A DNA stretch of 64,000 nt, taken from Bradyrhizobium sp. CB2312. GTDB taxonomy: Bacteria > Pseudomonadota > Alphaproteobacteria > Rhizobiales > Xanthobacteraceae. Positions 37,903 to 47,444 of this stretch are shown piece after piece; position 1 is the stretch's first letter, and every line of letters starts with the position of its first letter. The notes below the pieces were generated by a model. That model was given only the letters and a program-made list of their open reading frames with translations. It ran no database searches and was not told where the DNA came from. A program made the position numbers and the translations under genes. The DNA is taken from NCBI RefSeq assembly GCF_029714425.1, contig NZ_CP121668.1, forward strand, positions 2,563,501-2,627,500, given 5' to 3'.

Positions 37903-38373
37903 ATGACCGATGAGCGCTACTGGGACGATGCCAGGGTCGGTGACGAATGTGTCACTCCCTCAGTGACGGTTACCGAAACAATGGTGAATGCCTACGCCGA
38001 GCTAACGGGCGATTTCACGCCGGTGCATGTCGACGAGGAATACGCCAAGACTACACCATTCGGAACGCGCGTCGCGCACGGGCTGTTTGGTCTGTCGCTG
38101 GCCGATGGTTTGAAGACCCGTGCCGACTACCGATTCCTTCCCGGAATGTCGCTGGGCTGGACATGGGATTTCAAACTGCCGATCAAGCTCGGCGACACCG
38201 TGCACGTCAAGTTCCGCGTCGGCTCGATGCGCGCCACCAAGCGTGATGGGTGGGGCATCGTGGTGCTCCCCTCCGAGTTGATCAATCAGCGCGGGGAGGT
38301 GGTGCAACTCGGTGAGCATCGGCTGATGATCCCGATGCGCCCGAAGACCAGCGCCGCAGGAGAGCAGGCATGA
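37903..38373 (+). CDS. MaoC-like (R)-specific enoyl-CoA hydratase family protein
   Basis: This encodes 156 residues of a hot-dog fold. The hydratase-2 motif is clear: YAELTGDFTPVHVDEEYAKTTPFGTRVAHGLF (about 31-62), with catalytic Asp and His. It overlaps the following CaiB-type gene by 4 bases (ATGA). Together they suggest CoA-thioester chemistry: activation by CoA transfer, then hydration or dehydration. Confidence 0.88.
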   Translation: MTDERYWDDARVGDECVTPSVTVTETMVNAYAELTGDFTPVHVDEEYAKTTPFGTRVAHGLFGLSLADGLKTRADYRFLPGMSLGWTWDFKLPIKLGDTVHVKFRVGSMRATKRDGWGIVVLPSELINQRGEVVQLGEHRLMIPMRPKTSAAGEQA

Positions 38374-39611
38374 CCGCGCAAGAGCTGCCGCTCCGGGATC
38401 TGCCGCTCAAGGGCATTCGTGTTATCGACTACAGCCATTTCCTGGCGGGCCCGTTCATGGGCCGCTGCCTCGCCGCGATGGGCGCTGAGGTCATCAAGGT
38501 GGAGCGTCCGAAGCAGGGCGATGCGGGCCGCGCCCATGGCTATTTCAAGGACGGTCAATCCGGTTACTTCCTGCAGCAGAACATGGGCAAGCAGGGATTG
38601 TGCATCGACCTGCGTGATACGCGTGGCCTCGACATGATGATGAAGCTGGTCGACACGGCCGACGTCTTCATCGAGAACTACCGCCCCGGCGCACTCGAGC
38701 GCCTCGGACTCGGTTACAAGGCGCTCTCGGCGCGAAATCCCGGGCTGATCTACTGTTCGGTCTCCGCCTACGGTCACACCGGTCCCTATGCCGACCGTCC
38801 CGGCTTCGGCCTGATCGCCGAGGCGATGTCGGGCGCTCTGGCCCAACTTGGTAATCCTGGCGAAGCGCCGCCGCTGCTGCGGATGCCATTGGCCGACATG
38901 TACACCGGCATCCACGGCGTGGCTGCGATCAATGCCGCGCTGGTCGGCCGCGCGTCGTCCGGGCGCGGTCAACACATCGATCTGGCGCTATACGACTGCA
39001 TGGTCTCGATGCACGACTATGCCGTTCAGCGCTACTTCCTCTCCGGCGGCACCGACCTGCCGAAGCAGACCGGCAGTGGCCAGCCGGATTCGACCGTCTA
39101 CGGAGTCTTCCCCGCCCAGGACGGCAATCTCGTCATTGCCGCGCAAGTCGATGATGCCTGGAAAAGATTGGCAATGCTGATCGGTGGCCCCGCGTTGTCA
39201 TCCGATGAACGCTTCGCCACGCCTGCTGCGCGCAACGCTCACTATGCCGAAGCGATGGAGATCGTGCGCAACTGGACGCTCTCGCAACCCTCTCGTGACG
39301 CCTGTCTTGCGGCTCTCGACAAAGCAGGCGTGCCGTCCGCTCCCGTGAAGACCATCGAAGAGGTCGTAAAGGATCCGCAGATTAAGGCGCGCGGAATGCT
39401 AGTCGAGCAGGAGCATCCGGTGCTTGGCAAGGTGACGCTGCCGAACCTGCCGTTCCGCTTCTCCGACTGCGACACCACGGTGCGCACGCCGGCGCCGCTG
39501 CTCGGCCAGGACAATCGCCGCATTGCTGTGTCGCTGGGGCTCTCGGCTGAGCTCGTTGAGACAATGGTGCGCGACGGTGTCCTCTACAACGAAGCCGCGG
39601 TACAGGAGTGA
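38370..39611 (+). CDS. CaiB/BaiF family III CoA-transferase
   Basis: This encodes 413 residues. Landmarks are DYSHFLAGPFMGRCLAAMGAEVIKVERP (N-terminal CoA site), DLRDTRGLDMMMKLVDTADVFIENYRPGALERLGLGY, the catalytic Asp in PLADMYTGIHGVAAI (about 174), GQHIDLALYDC and the C-terminal domain ending in RTPAPLLGQDN. Family III enzymes move CoA between carboxylic acids. It sits with MaoC and shikimate-type dehydrogenases, so the acceptor is probably an organic or hydroaromatic acid. Confidence 0.9.
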   Translation: MTAQELPLRDLPLKGIRVIDYSHFLAGPFMGRCLAAMGAEVIKVERPKQGDAGRAHGYFKDGQSGYFLQQNMGKQGLCIDLRDTRGLDMMMKLVDTADVFIENYRPGALERLGLGYKALSARNPGLIYCSVSAYGHTGPYADRPGFGLIAEAMSGALAQLGNPGEAPPLLRMPLADMYTGIHGVAAINAALVGRASSGRGQHIDLALYDCMVSMHDYAVQRYFLSGGTDLPKQTGSGQPDSTVYGVFPAQDGNLVIAAQVDDAWKRLAMLIGGPALSSDERFATPAARNAHYAEAMEIVRNWTLSQPSRDACLAALDKAGVPSAPVKTIEEVVKDPQIKARGMLVEQEHPVLGKVTLPNLPFRFSDCDTTVRTPAPLLGQDNRRIAVSLGLSAELVETMVRDGVLYNEAAVQE

Positions 39612-39614
39612 GCG

Positions 39615-40442
39615 ATGAGCGACCGTTATGCGGTGATCGGCAATCCAATCGGCTTCAGCAAATCACCCCTCATCCACGGCACTTTCGCCAAAATGACGGG
39701 ACAGGATCTTGTCTATGAGGCGATCGAGGGACCCCTCAATGGCTTCAGCGAACGGGTTGATCAATTCCGGAGAGAGGGCGCCAAGGGACTGAACATCACG
39801 GCCCCGTTCAAGCTCGATGCTTTCGCTTACGCAAACGAGCTTTCAGAGAGCGCCGACCGAGCTGGCGCTGCAAACTGCCTGAAGTTCGACGGCGATCGGA
39901 TCATTGCCGAGAATTTCGACGGGATCGGCCTTGTGCGTGACATCACGGTCAATCTCGGCGTCAAGATGGCCGGCCGCCGCGTCCTGATGCTCGGAGCTGG
40001 AGGAGCGGCTCGTGGCGCGCTGCTGCCGTTTCTCCGCCAGGAGCCGTCCGAGTTGGTTCTCGTCAATCGTATCTTATCGAAGGCTGTGGCATTGGCCGAA
40101 GAGTTTGCCGGTTGCGGTCCCCTGATCGTCAGCGGCTATGCTGAACTGGCCGATCTTGCTGAAGGCTATGACGTCGTGGTCAACGCGACATCGGCCAGCC
40201 TGCGGGGTGAGATGCCGCCGCTTCCAGGCAATGTCTTCCGCGGCGCCGAGTTGGCGTACGAACTCGCCTATGGCAAGGGGCTCACTCCCTTTCTGCAAGC
40301 GGCCCGCGTCGAAGGCGTAGCCAAGCTGACGGACGGCGTCGGCATGCTGGTGGAGCAGGCGGCGGAAGCTTTTGCCTGGTGGCGCGGCGTTCGACCGAGC
40401 ACGGCCCAGGTCATTGCCGAACTGACCGTTCCCTTGAGCTGA
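39615..40442 (+). CDS. shikimate dehydrogenase (AroE) family protein
   Basis: This encodes 275 residues. The shikimate-binding start is YAVIGNPIGFSKSPLIHGTFA; the catalytic Lys is in LNITAPFK; the usual N-T-D-G-x-G segment reads ENFDGIGLV (Thr to Phe change); the NADP motif is LMLGAGGAARGAL; the end has VDGVGMLVEQAAEAFAWW-like text (TDGVGMLVEQ). It may be biosynthetic AroE or a catabolic quinate/shikimate dehydrogenase. The presence of a second AroE-like gene and aroQ in the same operon favours a catabolic role. Confidence 0.88.
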   Translation: MSDRYAVIGNPIGFSKSPLIHGTFAKMTGQDLVYEAIEGPLNGFSERVDQFRREGAKGLNITAPFKLDAFAYANELSESADRAGAANCLKFDGDRIIAENFDGIGLVRDITVNLGVKMAGRRVLMLGAGGAARGALLPFLRQEPSELVLVNRILSKAVALAEEFAGCGPLIVSGYAELADLAEGYDVVVNATSASLRGEMPPLPGNVFRGAELAYELAYGKGLTPFLQAARVEGVAKLTDGVGMLVEQAAEAFAWWRGVRPSTAQVIAELTVPLS

Positions 40443-40446
40443 CGCG

Positions 40447-41309
40447 ATGCCGAGCATGCATCCGAAGTCCAGCTTTCTCGTCGGCCTGATCGGCAGCGGC
40501 ATCGCTGCGTCCCGCACCCCGCCATGCATGAAGCGGCAGCTGATGCGGCGGGCATCCGATATCTCTACAAGAAGATCGACCTGACTGAGTTGAAACTTGG
40601 TGCCGAAGCGCTGCCGGACTTGCTCACGGCGGCAAGGCGGATGGGCTTTGACGGGCTGAACGTGACCCATCCCTGCAAGCAGGCGATCCTTCCACTCCTG
40701 GACGAGCTTTCGCCTGACGCGGAGGCGCTTGGTGCCGTGAACACCGTGGTGATCAGGAACGGTCGAACGACCGGCCACAACACTGACTGGTTCGGCTTCG
40801 CCGAGAACTTTCGTCGCAATATGCAGGGTGCCTCGCTCGGCCAAGTCGTCCAATTCGGTGCAGGCGGCGCAGGATCGGCGGTCGCTTTCGCACTCATGAA
40901 GCTCGGCGTGCAGGAATTGACCATTATCGACGTGGACGTAGCCAAGGCGCAGAGTGTGGTCGACGGCTTGTCCCCCCGATTTGTAGAAGGGCGCTTGAGG
41001 GTGGGCCAGGATGTCGCGGCCGCCGTTGCTGGCGCAGACGGAATTGTCAACGCGACGCCGATCGGCATGGACAAATATCCTGGGACGCCGCTGCCGACGG
41101 CTCTGCTGCGTCCCGATCTGTGGGTCGCCGAGATCGTCTACTTCCCGCTGGAAACCGCGCTGCTGCGCGCGGCGCGTGCCCTCGGCTGCCGCACCGTCGA
41201 TGGCGGAGGCATGGCGATCTTCCAGGGCACCGAAGCATTTCGCCTGTTCACGGGCATCTCACCTGATCCGGACGTCTTCTTCGCCACCTTTGCATCCCTG
41301 GGAGGGTGA
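40447..41309 (+). pseudogene. quinate/shikimate dehydrogenase family gene with a one-base frameshift
   Basis: ATG at 40447 opens a frame reading FLVGLIGSGIAASRTP, the start of YdiB-like dehydrogenases, that then misreads. The rest lies in another frame from 40524: MHEAAADAAGI, LNVTHPCKQ (catalytic Lys), NTVVIRNGRTTGHNTDWFGF, QFGAGGAGSAVAF (NAD motif), NATPIGMDKYP, MAIFQGTEAFRLFTG. One missing G near 40519-40523 accounts for the shift (R-T-P-A-M-H would be expected). The 261-residue frame from ATG 40524 lacks the substrate-binding start. It is either a recent mutation or a sequence error; an intact gene would be 287 residues. Confidence 0.78.
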
Positions 41310-41360
41310 CATCAGGCCGATGGGCGAGCGGCACGCACAACGCCCGAGAGGAAACGCAAG

Positions 41361-42029
41361 ATGGGCTATACGCTCGATTTCTCGGTGGTTTGGCATGCGA
41401 TGCCCGCGCTGCTGTGGGGGTGCGTGGGTACGTTGGGCCTGGCTCTGGCCGGAATGACGCTCGCGATGGTGATCGGTGTCGCCGGCGTCGCGGCACGCGA
41501 TTCGAAGGCGGCCTGGTTGCGTGCTCTCGTGATCGGCTTCGTCGAGATCGTCCGCAATACGCCTTTCCTGGTGCAGATTTTCTTTCTGTTCTTCGCCCTG
41601 CCGCTCATCGGGTTGAAGCTCAATCCGACAGCCACGGCCATCATCGCGCTCGGCGTCAATGGCGGCGCCTACGCCATCGAGATCATCCGCGGCGGCGTCC
41701 AGTCTATTCATAAGGGACAGGTGGAGGCCGGCTACGCGCTCGGCCTGCACAAAGGACAGGTATTCCGCTTCATCGTGCTCAAGCCCGCGCTTCGCGCGAT
41801 CTACCCCTCGCTGACAGGCCAGTTCATCATGCTGACGCTGACCTCATCGATCTGCTCGGCGGTATCGGCCTACGAATTGACGTCGGTTGCGCAGCGTATC
41901 GAAAGCGACACATTCCGTAGTTTCGAGGTCTATTTCTCCGTCACTTTCCTCTATCTCGCGATCTCCTGGCTGTTGATGCTGGGCTTCGCGGTCGTCTCTC
42001 ACCGCTTCTTCTCATATCCGACACGCTGA
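41361..42029 (+). CDS. polar amino-acid-type ABC permease
   Basis: This encodes 222 residues with about five helices. First helix is VLLWGCVGTLGLALAGMTLAMVIGV-like (LLWGCVGTLGLALAGMTLAM); the coupling motif is GQVEAGYALGLHKGQVFRFIVLKPALR (about 120-146). It precedes its partner by 10 bases. It belongs to the transporter ending in the ATPase at 43638. Confidence 0.88.
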   Translation: MGYTLDFSVVWHAMPALLWGCVGTLGLALAGMTLAMVIGVAGVAARDSKAAWLRALVIGFVEIVRNTPFLVQIFFLFFALPLIGLKLNPTATAIIALGVNGGAYAIEIIRGGVQSIHKGQVEAGYALGLHKGQVFRFIVLKPALRAIYPSLTGQFIMLTLTSSICSAVSAYELTSVAQRIESDTFRSFEVYFSVTFLYLAISWLLMLGFAVVSHRFFSYPTR

Positions 42030-42039
42030 GGGAGCGATC

Positions 42040-42696
42040 ATGACACCGCATTTTGGTCTTGCCGAGTTCGGCTTTCTGCTGCGTGGGCTGCAATGGACGG
42101 TGCTGCTCACGCTGGTCGCATTCGCAGGCGGCTGCACGGCGGGGCTCGCCGTCGCGCTGCTCCGCACCTGTGGTCATAAGGGCGTGGAATGGATCACTCG
42201 TATTTACATCGGGATATTCCAGGGCACGCCGCTGCTGCTGCAGCTTTTCGTCGTGTACTACGGATTGGCGTTAACCGGGCTCAAGCTCGACGCCTTCGTC
42301 GCGGTGGCGATCGGCTTCACCGTGAATGCCTCCGCCTTCCTGGGTGAGATCTGGCGCGGCGCAATCCAGGCCGTGCCGCGCGGGCAGACCGAGGCGGCGA
42401 TGGCGCTTGGACTGCACTATTCCTCCCGCATGCGCGACATCGTGCTGCCACAGGCAATCCGCATCTCGCTTCCCGCGACCATCGGCTATCTCGTGCAGCT
42501 CATCAAGGGCACGTCGCTCGCCGCCATCGTCGGTTTCATCGAACTCGCCCGCGCCGGTCAAATCGTTTCGAACCAGACCTTCCAGCCGTTGCTCGTCTTC
42601 GGCGTGGTCGGCGCGATGTATTTCATCCTCTGCTGGCCACTCTCGTGGTGGGGCAGCCGGATGGAGGCCAGGCTCGCTCTGGCCAGTCAAAGGTAG
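42040..42696 (+). CDS. polar amino-acid-type ABC permease, second subunit
   Basis: This encodes 218 residues. The first helix includes LLRGLQWTVLLTLVAFAGG; the EAA loop is GQTEAAMALGLHYSSRMRDIVLPQ (about 115-138), followed by LVQLIKGTSLAAIVGFIELARAGQ. Forms the membrane dimer with the previous gene product. Confidence 0.88.
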   Translation: MTPHFGLAEFGFLLRGLQWTVLLTLVAFAGGCTAGLAVALLRTCGHKGVEWITRIYIGIFQGTPLLLQLFVVYYGLALTGLKLDAFVAVAIGFTVNASAFLGEIWRGAIQAVPRGQTEAAMALGLHYSSRMRDIVLPQAIRISLPATIGYLVQLIKGTSLAAIVGFIELARAGQIVSNQTFQPLLVFGVVGAMYFILCWPLSWWGSRMEARLALASQR

Positions 42697-42747
42697 GAGC
42701 GGCGCACCTACTCAATCACAAACAGCCATCACCAGGAGGAGATACTC

Positions 42748-43575
42748 ATGTTGTTTTCACCCAACCGTCGCCAGCTCGGGGTTGCACTGCTAGCATTGGC
42801 GGCTATCGCCGTCGCAGGAAAATCGCAGGCCGGCACTCTGGAAGACGTGAAGAAGAAGGGCGTCGTCGTCATCGGTATTCAGGGCGACAATCCTCCTTGG
42901 GGCTATGTCGATAGCTCGGGAAAGCAGGACGGCATCGATGCCGATATGGGGCGCGCCTTCGCTGACTATCTCGGCGTGAAGGCCGAGTTCGTCCCGCTGG
43001 CGGTGGCCAATCGTATTCCGGCGCTGACCACAGGTCGCGTGGACATTCTGTTCGCGACCATGGCCATGCTTCCCGAGCGTGCAAAGGCGGTGCAGTATTC
43101 CAAGCCGTATGTCGCCAACGAGATCACGCTTGTTGCTGCCCAGGCGACGGCGATCAACAGCAATGCCGACATGGGCAAGTTCGTTATCGGCGTTCCGAGG
43201 TCGTCCACGCAGGACACCCAGGTCACCAATAGCGCTCCCGCGGGCACGGAAATCCGCAGATTTGATGATGATGCGGCCACGATCCAGGCGCTGCTCTCGG
43301 GGCAGGTGCAGGCTGTCGGCGCAAACAGCTTCTATCCGCAGCGCCTGAACGCCGCAAAGCCCGAACTTGGGTTCGAGCCCAAGCTTCACTTCACCGCGCT
43401 GTATAACGGGGCCTGCACCCGCCTCGGCGACAAGGAGTGGAACGAGACTGCCAACAAGTTCATCGACCAGATCAAGTCGAACGGCAAGTTGGCCAGCTTC
43501 TACGCCAAATGGATGAAGGCGCCCGTGCCGATCTTCCCGGAGGCGGTTCCCGGCGTTCCCTTCACAGTTCAATAG
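42748..43575 (+). CDS. periplasmic ABC substrate-binding protein, family 3
   Basis: This encodes 275 residues with a signal peptide (core [13 protein letters not shown], cleavage after SQA near 28). The mature domain starts [72 protein letters not shown] (read here in parts of the SBP_bac_3 pattern), with the usual [15 protein letters not shown]. An AGGAGGA site lies before the ATG. Chemistry of the ligand is unknown; with the enzymes around it a hydroaromatic acid is a candidate. Confidence 0.9.
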   Translation: MLFSPNRRQLGVALLALAAIAVAGKSQAGTLEDVKKKGVVVIGIQGDNPPWGYVDSSGKQDGIDADMGRAFADYLGVKAEFVPLAVANRIPALTTGRVDILFATMAMLPERAKAVQYSKPYVANEITLVAAQATAINSNADMGKFVIGVPRSSTQDTQVTNSAPAGTEIRRFDDDAATIQALLSGQVQAVGANSFYPQRLNAAKPELGFEPKLHFTALYNGACTRLGDKEWNETANKFIDQIKSNGKLASFYAKWMKAPVPIFPEAVPGVPFTVQ

Positions 43576-43637
43576 CCACCTGCGAGCGGCCGACGCACGA
43601 TCCGCGTTGGCCGCCGTCCGATAGCGGAGCCGAAGCC

Positions 43638-44384
43638 ATGCAGGACAATATCCTGATCGAAATGAAGGGCGTGCAGAAGTGGTACGGCGGGTACCAGGCC
43701 CTCCGTGACGTCAATCTCAATGTGCGCAAGGGCGAGAAGATCGTGCTCTGCGGTCCGTCCGGGTCGGGCAAATCGACGCTGATCCGCTGTATCAACCGTC
43801 TCGAGGCGATCCAGCAGGGCAGCATCGTGGTGAACGGTCATCGGCTTGACGACAGCATCAAGGCGATCGATGTCGTACGTCAGGACGTCGGCATGGTCTT
43901 TCAGAGCTTCAATCTCTTTCCGCATATGACGGTCTTGCAGAACTGCATGCTGGCGCCCATCCGCGCGCGCCGCATCGCCAAGACCGAGGCGGAGGCGATT
44001 GCGCGAAAATACCTCGAGCGCGTGCGCATCGGTGACCAGGCCGAGAAATATCCGGCTCAGCTTTCGGGCGGTCAGCAACAGCGCGTCGCGATCGCCCGTG
44101 CGCTCTGCATGCAGCCCAAGGTCATGCTGTTCGACGAACCGACCTCAGCTCTCGATCCTGAGATGGTCAAGGAGGTGCTCGACACGATGATCGGCCTCGC
44201 CAACGACGGCATGACCATGATTTGCGTCACCCACGAGATGGGTTTTGCCCGCCAGGTTGCCGACCGGGTCATCTTCATGGCTGAAGGGCAGATCATCGAA
44301 GAAGGCGCGCCCGACGCTTTCTTCCGCAATCCCCAACACGCCCGCACCAGGCAGTTCCTCGGCGAGATCCTCGCCCATCATTGA
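43638..44384 (+). CDS. polar amino-acid-type ABC transporter ATP-binding protein
   Basis: This encodes 248 residues. Walker [10 protein letters not shown] (about 42-50), signature LSGGQQQR (about 144-151), Walker [14 protein letters not shown], switch His in [11 protein letters not shown] 43638 follows GGAGCCGAAG. It is very similar to the ATPase at 14594 and energises the permease pair at 41361-42696. Confidence 0.93.
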   Translation: MQDNILIEMKGVQKWYGGYQALRDVNLNVRKGEKIVLCGPSGSGKSTLIRCINRLEAIQQGSIVVNGHRLDDSIKAIDVVRQDVGMVFQSFNLFPHMTVLQNCMLAPIRARRIAKTEAEAIARKYLERVRIGDQAEKYPAQLSGGQQQRVAIARALCMQPKVMLFDEPTSALDPEMVKEVLDTMIGLANDGMTMICVTHEMGFARQVADRVIFMAEGQIIEEGAPDAFFRNPQHARTRQFLGEILAHH

Positions 44385-44397
44385 ACGGAGTTCTTCC

Positions 44398-44847
44398 ATG
44401 AGTCGCCTTGTCTACGTCCTCAATGGACCAAATCTCAATTTGCTCGGCAAGCGCCAGCCCCACATCTACGGTCACGAGACGCTTGCGGACGTGGAGCGAG
44501 ACTGCCGGGCGCTGGCCAAGGAGCTTGGCCTGGAGATTCGCTTTCATCAATCCAACAGGGAATATGAGCTGATCGACTGGATCCACGAGGCGCGTGAGAC
44601 GGCAGCCGGTATCGTGATGAACCCCGCGGCGTTCACCCATACGTCGGTCGCCATCCTGGATGCTCTGAACACGTTCGAGGGGACAGTGATCGAGGTGCAT
44701 ATTTCCAACGTGCACAAGCGCGAGGAATTCCGCCACCACTCGTTTGTCTCCAAACGAGCTGATGGGGTCATCGCAGGCTTCGGCACCCAGGGTTATCTGC
44801 TCGGCTTGCGTCGTGTAGCCAAGCTGCTTGATGAGAAGAAGGAATAG
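44398..44847 (+). CDS. aroQ: type II 3-dehydroquinate dehydratase
   Basis: This encodes 149 residues. The signature [21 protein letters not shown] opens the protein with the catalytic Arg and Tyr; [34 protein letters not shown] and [20 protein letters not shown] with the catalytic His follow. The enzyme interconverts 3-dehydroquinate and 3-dehydroshikimate. In this operon with two dehydrogenases and a transporter it likely works in the catabolic direction. Confidence 0.95.
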   Translation: MSRLVYVLNGPNLNLLGKRQPHIYGHETLADVERDCRALAKELGLEIRFHQSNREYELIDWIHEARETAAGIVMNPAAFTHTSVAILDALNTFEGTVIEVHISNVHKREEFRHHSFVSKRADGVIAGFGTQGYLLGLRRVAKLLDEKKE

Positions 44848-44853
44848 CATCGT

Positions 44854-45888
44854 ATGAGTTCACCAGTCCGCCTGTCGGTGATGGGAGCGGGTCTCATCGG
44901 CAAGCGACATATCGAGCACATTCTCGCGCGACCGGAGGCGATGCTGTCGTCGATCGTCGATCCGATGCCGGCGGCTAGAGATTTGGCGGCGTCGCTGAAG
45001 GTGGACTGGTTTCCGTCCTTTCAGGACATGCTCTCCGGAAATCGGCCAGAAGGGGTGGTTGTCGCCACCCCCAATCAGATGCATGTGGCCAACGGCATGG
45101 ATTGTATCGCAGCTCACATCCCGGCGCTCATCGAGAAGCCGTTAGCGGATGATGTTGCCGCAGCACAGGCCCTGGTCGAAGCTGCCGAGCGCGCGGGCGT
45201 CCCGCTGCTCACCGGCCATCATCGCCGTCACAATCCGATGATCCAACGCGCCAAGGTGGAGGTCGACAGCGGCCGGCTCGGCCAGATCGTGTCGGTGCAT
45301 GGCATGTTCTGGCTGATCAAGCCGGACGAGTATTTCGACGTGGCCTGGCGCCGCGAAAAAGGAGCGGGGCCTGTTTTCCTGAATCTCATCCACGATGTCG
45401 ACCTGCTGCGGTACCTGTGTGGGGATATCGTCGCGGTGCAAGCCGCTCAATCCAATCGGCTGCGTGGAAATGCGGTCGAAGAGACCGCGGTAATTATCCT
45501 GCACTTCGCCTCGGGTGCGTTGGGAACTGTCAATGTCTCCGACACCATTCAGTCGCCTTGGAGCTGGGAATTCACTGCAGGTGAAAACCCAGCGTACAGT
45601 CATACGCAGGAGCCGTGTTACCAGATCGGCGGCACGAGGGCATCGCTGGCTGTTCCACAACTCGATCTGTGGCATCACCCAAGCAAGGCCAGCTGGTGGG
45701 CGCCGATTGAGCGTGAGCGGCTGAGCTACGAGACAGCAGACCCGCTCGGCCTGCAAATAGCCAATTTCTGCGGCGTCATCCGCGGTACGACCGAGCCTGT
45801 AGTGACCGGGCGTGAAGGGCTGAAAACCCTTCGCGTGATCGATGCGATCAAACGCGCGGCGGAAACCGGAGATCTCGTGTCGGTTTGA
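44854..45888 (+). CDS. Gfo/Idh/MocA family oxidoreductase
   Basis: This encodes 344 residues. The NAD(P)-binding start is LSVMGAGLIGKRHIEHI (about 6-22), the catalytic Lys is in PALIEKPLADD (about 95), followed by LLTGHHRRHNPMIQRAKVEVDSGRLG and GPVFLNLIHDVDLLRYLCGD with the C-terminal sheet domain. Family members oxidise sugars, inositols and related cyclic polyols. Seven bases after aroQ, it ends the operon; a cyclitol or hydroaromatic substrate is a reasonable inference. Confidence 0.88.
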   Translation: MSSPVRLSVMGAGLIGKRHIEHILARPEAMLSSIVDPMPAARDLAASLKVDWFPSFQDMLSGNRPEGVVVATPNQMHVANGMDCIAAHIPALIEKPLADDVAAAQALVEAAERAGVPLLTGHHRRHNPMIQRAKVEVDSGRLGQIVSVHGMFWLIKPDEYFDVAWRREKGAGPVFLNLIHDVDLLRYLCGDIVAVQAAQSNRLRGNAVEETAVIILHFASGALGTVNVSDTIQSPWSWEFTAGENPAYSHTQEPCYQIGGTRASLAVPQLDLWHHPSKASWWAPIERERLSYETADPLGLQIANFCGVIRGTTEPVVTGREGLKTLRVIDAIKRAAETGDLVSV

Positions 45889-46649
45889 TACCGGGAAGCA
45901 CAGGCATCAATGTCGGGGTATCGAGGTCATAGCGTCAAGAACGACGACATTTGGCGGACTATCAAGGCGCCACTAATAGTAAGTACACGAAGCACTATGA
46001 TCGTGCGACGAATGCCCACTTTCAGTCGGATAAGCCCAGCGGTGCGACCAGTAAGTCATTGATTGTTCTCACCCCGGGGCTGTCTCTTAAACTCAGCGGG
46101 TCCCAGGTTCGAGCCCTGGTGCGCCCACCAAAGGAAAAATCTTCTTTTCCAGGACCTTCGCGGGATAACGGCCAAGAACAAAAAGGGGATCGTGCGACGT
46201 TTCTCTGATTGGATGTCGCACGGCTGGATTTTCGCGCGACTTTTCCTTTGTTTCCGCATCTTCTCCTTGCTTATGTATCTTCAACCCATTCGATACAGCG
46301 CCTAGATTTGATGGTACAGTGCGAGTACTTGCTCGTCGTAGAACAGGATATTAGGGCGAACAAAACGGACAATCTGTTCTGCGCGGCGCCGCAAGGTATG
46401 CCTACTGCAGAGCCAGAACCGGATTGTCTGGGACGGGCTTCGATTCGCTCCCCCGCTACGCCGGGCCACGATTTTGTAAGCAAAACGACGATTCTTCTAC
46501 GCTCTCGTTGCTGGTAACGCCCAGGTGCGAGGCGGCGATATACCTTGGCGGGCGCGCGGCCAAGCCTTACTTGCCGGCTACATTGCCGCAGTTTGAGGTG
46601 CGCGCTGAGGACGCGGGCGCCGCCAGCAGTGATCGTGACAGGGAACTCT
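45889..46649. other. 760-bp region holding a tRNA remnant and short inverted repeats
   Basis: No coding frame is supported. It contains the tRNA 3' remnant at 46082-46130, a GGAAAA...TTTTCC hairpin just after it (46133-46150), and a 7-bp inverted repeat GTGCGAC...GTCGCAC (46192-46198 with 46215-46221). The composition is lower in GC than the neighbours, fitting an island boundary. Confidence 0.45.
46082..46130 (+). pseudogene. 3' half of a tRNA gene, possible attachment-site remnant
   Basis: The run GGGTC-CCAGG-TTCGAGC-CCTGG-TGCGCCC-A-CCA gives a variable loop, a perfect T-arm, the 3' acceptor strand, the discriminator base and an encoded CCA end. Upstream, TCTCTTAA resembles the anticodon loop of tRNA-Lys(CTT), but two extra bases follow it and no D-arm or 5' acceptor strand (expected GGGCGCA) precedes. 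Integrative elements typically carry just such a 3' half as their attachment core, so this is probably an att scar. The identity as Lys is tentative. Confidence 0.6.
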
Positions 46650-47444
46650 TTAGCGGGAAATTCGATCGAGACGTAGCCGGTGGCGATGATCGGTCAGCAG
46701 GTGTGCGCCACCCAGGACAGCGGCCAGCGTTCCGAGCCCGGTCCCGCCGGCAATCAGGAACATGATCAGCAATTGATATTTTACCGCATCGACCGGCTCG
46801 ACACCCGCGAGAATCTGGCCAGTCATCATCCCCGGCAAGGAAACAAGACCGATCGCCGCCATGCTGTTCATGATCGGCATGAAGCCGCTTCTCAACGCAT
46901 CCCGTATGACTGGTAGCAGGGCCTGATACCGGGTGCCGCCGAGCGCAAGACAAGCTTCTATGGCGGCTCGTTCGCGCACCAGACTATTTGTCAGCACGTC
47001 CAAGCCGAGACTTATGCCGGTCATGGTGTTGCCCAGGATCATGCCCAACAAAGGCAGCGCATAGCGCGGATGATACCAGGGATCCGGGCGTAGCTCCGTC
47101 AGGAGCGCGAACATCGTGACGGTACCGGCGGCGAGCAGCGTGCAACCGGCGCCCAAGCCGTAGCTCCAAATGCCAGGTAGGCGTCGCTTCTGCCGCGCGA
47201 CGATTTCGCGCGAGGCGAACAGAACCATGATGGAGGCGGCGAGCGCGGTCCAGAGTGGCGACACCGCGGCAAACAGGAACGTCAGCACGTATCCCACTAG
47301 CACGAGTTGAAGCACCATCCGCACTGTTGCGATGGCCAGTTGTTTTTCGAGCTTGAGGCGGAGAACAAGCGAGAGAACGCCGTCCATGACGACGAGGAGC
47401 GCGGGCAGGGCCAGGTCACCGTACGAAAGCTGGATGTAGGTCAC
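46650..47444 (-). CDS. FetB-like ABC permease (UPF0014 family)
   Basis: This encodes 264 residues with seven predicted helices. It starts at GTG 47444 with TYIQLSYGDLALPALLVVMDGVLSL and contains FASREIVARQKRRLPGIW, the family segment GMILGNTMTGISLGLDVLTNSLVRERAAIEACLALGGTRYQA, MPIMNSMAAIGLVSLPGMMTGQILAGV, and a polar tail. FetB with FetA forms an exporter reported to remove iron in enterobacteria. Its GTG overlaps the stop of the ATPase gene upstream. The substrate here is inferred only by family. Confidence 0.85.
   Translation of the reverse strand: MTYIQLSYGDLALPALLVVMDGVLSLVLRLKLEKQLAIATVRMVLQLVLVGYVLTFLFAAVSPLWTALAASIMVLFASREIVARQKRRLPGIWSYGLGAGCTLLAAGTVTMFALLTELRPDPWYHPRYALPLLGMILGNTMTGISLGLDVLTNSLVRERAAIEACLALGGTRYQALLPVIRDALRSGFMPIMNSMAAIGLVSLPGMMTGQILAGVEPVDAVKYQLLIMFLIAGGTGLGTLAAVLGGAHLLTDHRHRLRLDRISR

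Noticed and set aside
46192..46221. Inverted repeat GTGCGAC...GTCGCAC as an IS end
   Set aside because: It is only 7 bp, has no transposase nearby and no flanking direct repeat was evident.
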